The translations under genes were made by a program, and so were the position numbers. A stretch of 64,000 nucleotides of DNA, from the NCBI RefSeq assembly GCF_030247195.1, contig NC_080672.1, positions 94,002,113-94,066,112 on the forward strand, in the 5' to 3' direction. Position 1 is the stretch's first letter; each line of letters begins with the position of its first letter. This stretch comes from Topomyia yanbarensis. Its lineage: Eukaryota > Arthropoda > Insecta > Diptera > Culicidae. This document shows positions 62,293 to 64,000 of the stretch, piece after piece. The notes beneath the pieces are model-generated. The model saw only the letters and a program-made list of their open reading frames with translations. It did no database searches and was not told where the DNA came from.

Positions 62293-63654
62293 TTCAATAT
62301 ATACATCTATGAAAATAAATATTATTCAATAAACAAAAAGACACATACACTTTTTAGTTTAGTTATATACTCAGCGAACAGCACTTGACCTCACAAAAAA
62401 TTGTCAAAGAAACCAACATTCAAACTTAGCACGATGTTGACACACAATTTCAAAAAATTATGTGCGCATTTACGCCACCTGGTGGATGTATTCCATGCTA
62501 ATCTCTCCATCACTGAGCAGCTTTTTATTTCCCCTTAACTTCGTCAAAATCACCATCTCCTGAAATTATCAGACATCCGAGACTGATTATAACCAAGCAT
62601 GTATTGAATATTTCTAACTACCGGATTTCATTTTGTCGATTCCTCGACAGAATAAATCCGTGCTGTAGGAGACGGTATATTAAGTTGTAGCGTACACCTG
62701 ACATCTTTCTCATTAATTCATTAATACCTAATAATACCCGGGGCATTCAAAGTTTCGTATAGATCTCACATAATACCGATTGCCTAAGCGGCAAAGAAAA
62801 CAAAAGTATAACGTCATACTTCACAAAACTTTAGAATAAGTTAGAGAGGCAGCTTTATATTGAGAAAAACGGGGTGGTTGATGTGGGAATACACTTCCCC
62901 GCGCTAATATTCAAGATGCCACATATCGATAGCCAGGTACAAGGTTATTGTAGACCCGGAGCTGCACTGTCCCTATTATATAAACCAGAAAACTATGAAC
63001 ACATAATTTGAATCGAGATGTTTTGATTCCTGTAAAGCTTGTTCCAATAAATACATCCATCACAAGAAAATCATTTAAGAAGTTCTCATATTTGGAATTT
63101 TGGACGGGCAATAAGTAAACATACTCCCTTATTATATCTACACAACGTCTATGTTTGAGTACAAGCTGTTTAAAAGTCATAAGTTGATCTTGATATTTGG
63201 CGAATTACCTATAATTTTTTTGATTCATCGACGTTAAATTCTCACTCGCGAATCTAATCAATTTGTTATTGGCATGCTGCCATTCAAAACCGAATGAATA
63301 TTGTATAGAGCTTTGATAGCCTAAGGCATGAAAATGGAAAAATGAAACAAACTGTGATGTCGTTGCTTACCACTCGCCTACTACAAAATAAAACCGCCAA
63401 AGGCTGCAAGCCAAATTGTAGCTGTTCTGGTTCGTAACTAAGAGTAACTCTTTATTGATCAATAGAATTTTCATCAATTAACATCACTGGTTCCAATTAG
63501 AACCACCCATGTCTTATCGATTTTTGCAATGGAAATAAATGCCTATGTTGACCTAAGTTATTCCTATTTAATTTTCACTAAGTTTCGAATTGTGAATTGA
63601 CAAGTTCTGTTTGATATAAAAAAAATTGTGGCAAATATTCCATAACAAGTAAGA
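62293..63654. other. No gene seen downstream of the hAT gene
   Basis: Polyadenylation signals, then AT-rich DNA. The minus-strand frame at 62911-63180 has no motif. I looked for hAT ends (CAGTG type) around 59486 and 62505 and found no matching 8-bp duplication. Confidence 0.5.
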
Positions 63655-63818
63655 GTTGGGCCAAATTACCTAACAATAGGTTATGAGCTATAAACGTAGA
63701 AATCTGTGAATGGATTTGCGAAAATTTATCTTTTCCTGAAAGCTCGACCTCTCAAACGGTTTTTCGCGATCGCGTATCATATCGTATATATGGTAAAAGG
63801 TCCGAATTGAATCAACCC
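63655..63818 (+). repeat. Second MITE copy with AATTCGGACC end
   Basis: GTTGGGCCAAATTACC on the left and AAGGTCCGAATTGAATCAACCC on the right, with TTATGAGCTATAAACG inside; a diverged copy of 59281-59473. Confidence 0.65.
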
Positions 63819-64000
63819 ATATTCACACACAGATTAAACGAAAACAGTTGATAGTCTCGCCTAAAATAACATATTAAATAAAAGATATTAGACGGCAGGT
63901 CCAAAATTACGATAATGCACATAATTTAATTAATTGTTGTTGCCAACAATAATCTTGTTTTCGGTTTACACATTTATCAAAAAAGCGCACGCTCACGAAA
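63819..64000. other. Window end, nothing seen
   Basis: AT-rich, no motif. Confidence 0.5.

Noticed and set aside
59486..62515. hAT terminal inverted repeats (CAGTGA at 59486 and TCACTG near 62507)
   Set aside because: Similarity stops after about six bases and the flanking 8-mers do not match.

Overview
The window is intergenic DNA from an insect genome packed with transposable elements, most likely a culicine mosquito (inference). The reasons are BEL/Pao, non-LTR, hAT, CACTA-like and foldback elements, many TA- and TTAA-flanked MITEs, and an interspersed repeat with the core CCCGGAGGGCCGAGT plus a TG microsatellite, which I associate with mosquitoes. I see no ordinary host gene. The species cannot be named from the sequence.

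The central structure is a three-level nest with readable junctions. (1) A CACTA/EnSpm-like DNA transposon spans 5621-52389. Its ends are CACTG and CGGTG flanked by TA, it has CATAAG-rich subterminal repeats, and it carries a multi-exon transposase-type gene at 5856-11999 and 50838-51604. (2) A BEL/Pao LTR retrotransposon in minus orientation interrupts that gene's last exon. It spans 12000-50832, with 502-bp LTRs, target duplication GACAT, a tRNA-Tyr-type primer site and an intact 1883-codon Gag-Pol. (3) A giant 31,270-bp foldback transposon (19349-50618) interrupts the BEL right LTR, with target duplication GTTTTGTGA. Its inverted arms are tandem arrays of a 175-bp unit, about 31 copies on the left and 16 on the right. 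Its 22-kb loop holds a broken transposase fragment that looks MULE/NOF-like, a roughly 6-kb uninterrupted ATAAATTC octamer array, a (TA)n tract and several older MITEs. The two BEL LTR copies differ at only two positions, so both the BEL insertion and the later foldback arrival are recent. The degraded loop contents therefore probably travelled as cargo.

Left of the nest (1-5620) are relics of a second BEL/Pao element, two non-LTR fragments, a GTAC-rich foldback and a hairpin MITE. Right of it (52390-64000) is a TA-flanked element carrying a 5'-truncated minus-strand LINE, then a cluster of three MITEs, then a complete four-exon hAT transposase gene (59805-62292, 744 codons). The hAT gene keeps its candidate D-D-E residues and has no obvious terminal inverted repeats.

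The genes do not form a host pathway. They are competing mobile elements. The CACTA transposase was broken by BEL, BEL had its 5' LTR split by the foldback element, and the foldback's own transposase copy is frameshifted and truncated.
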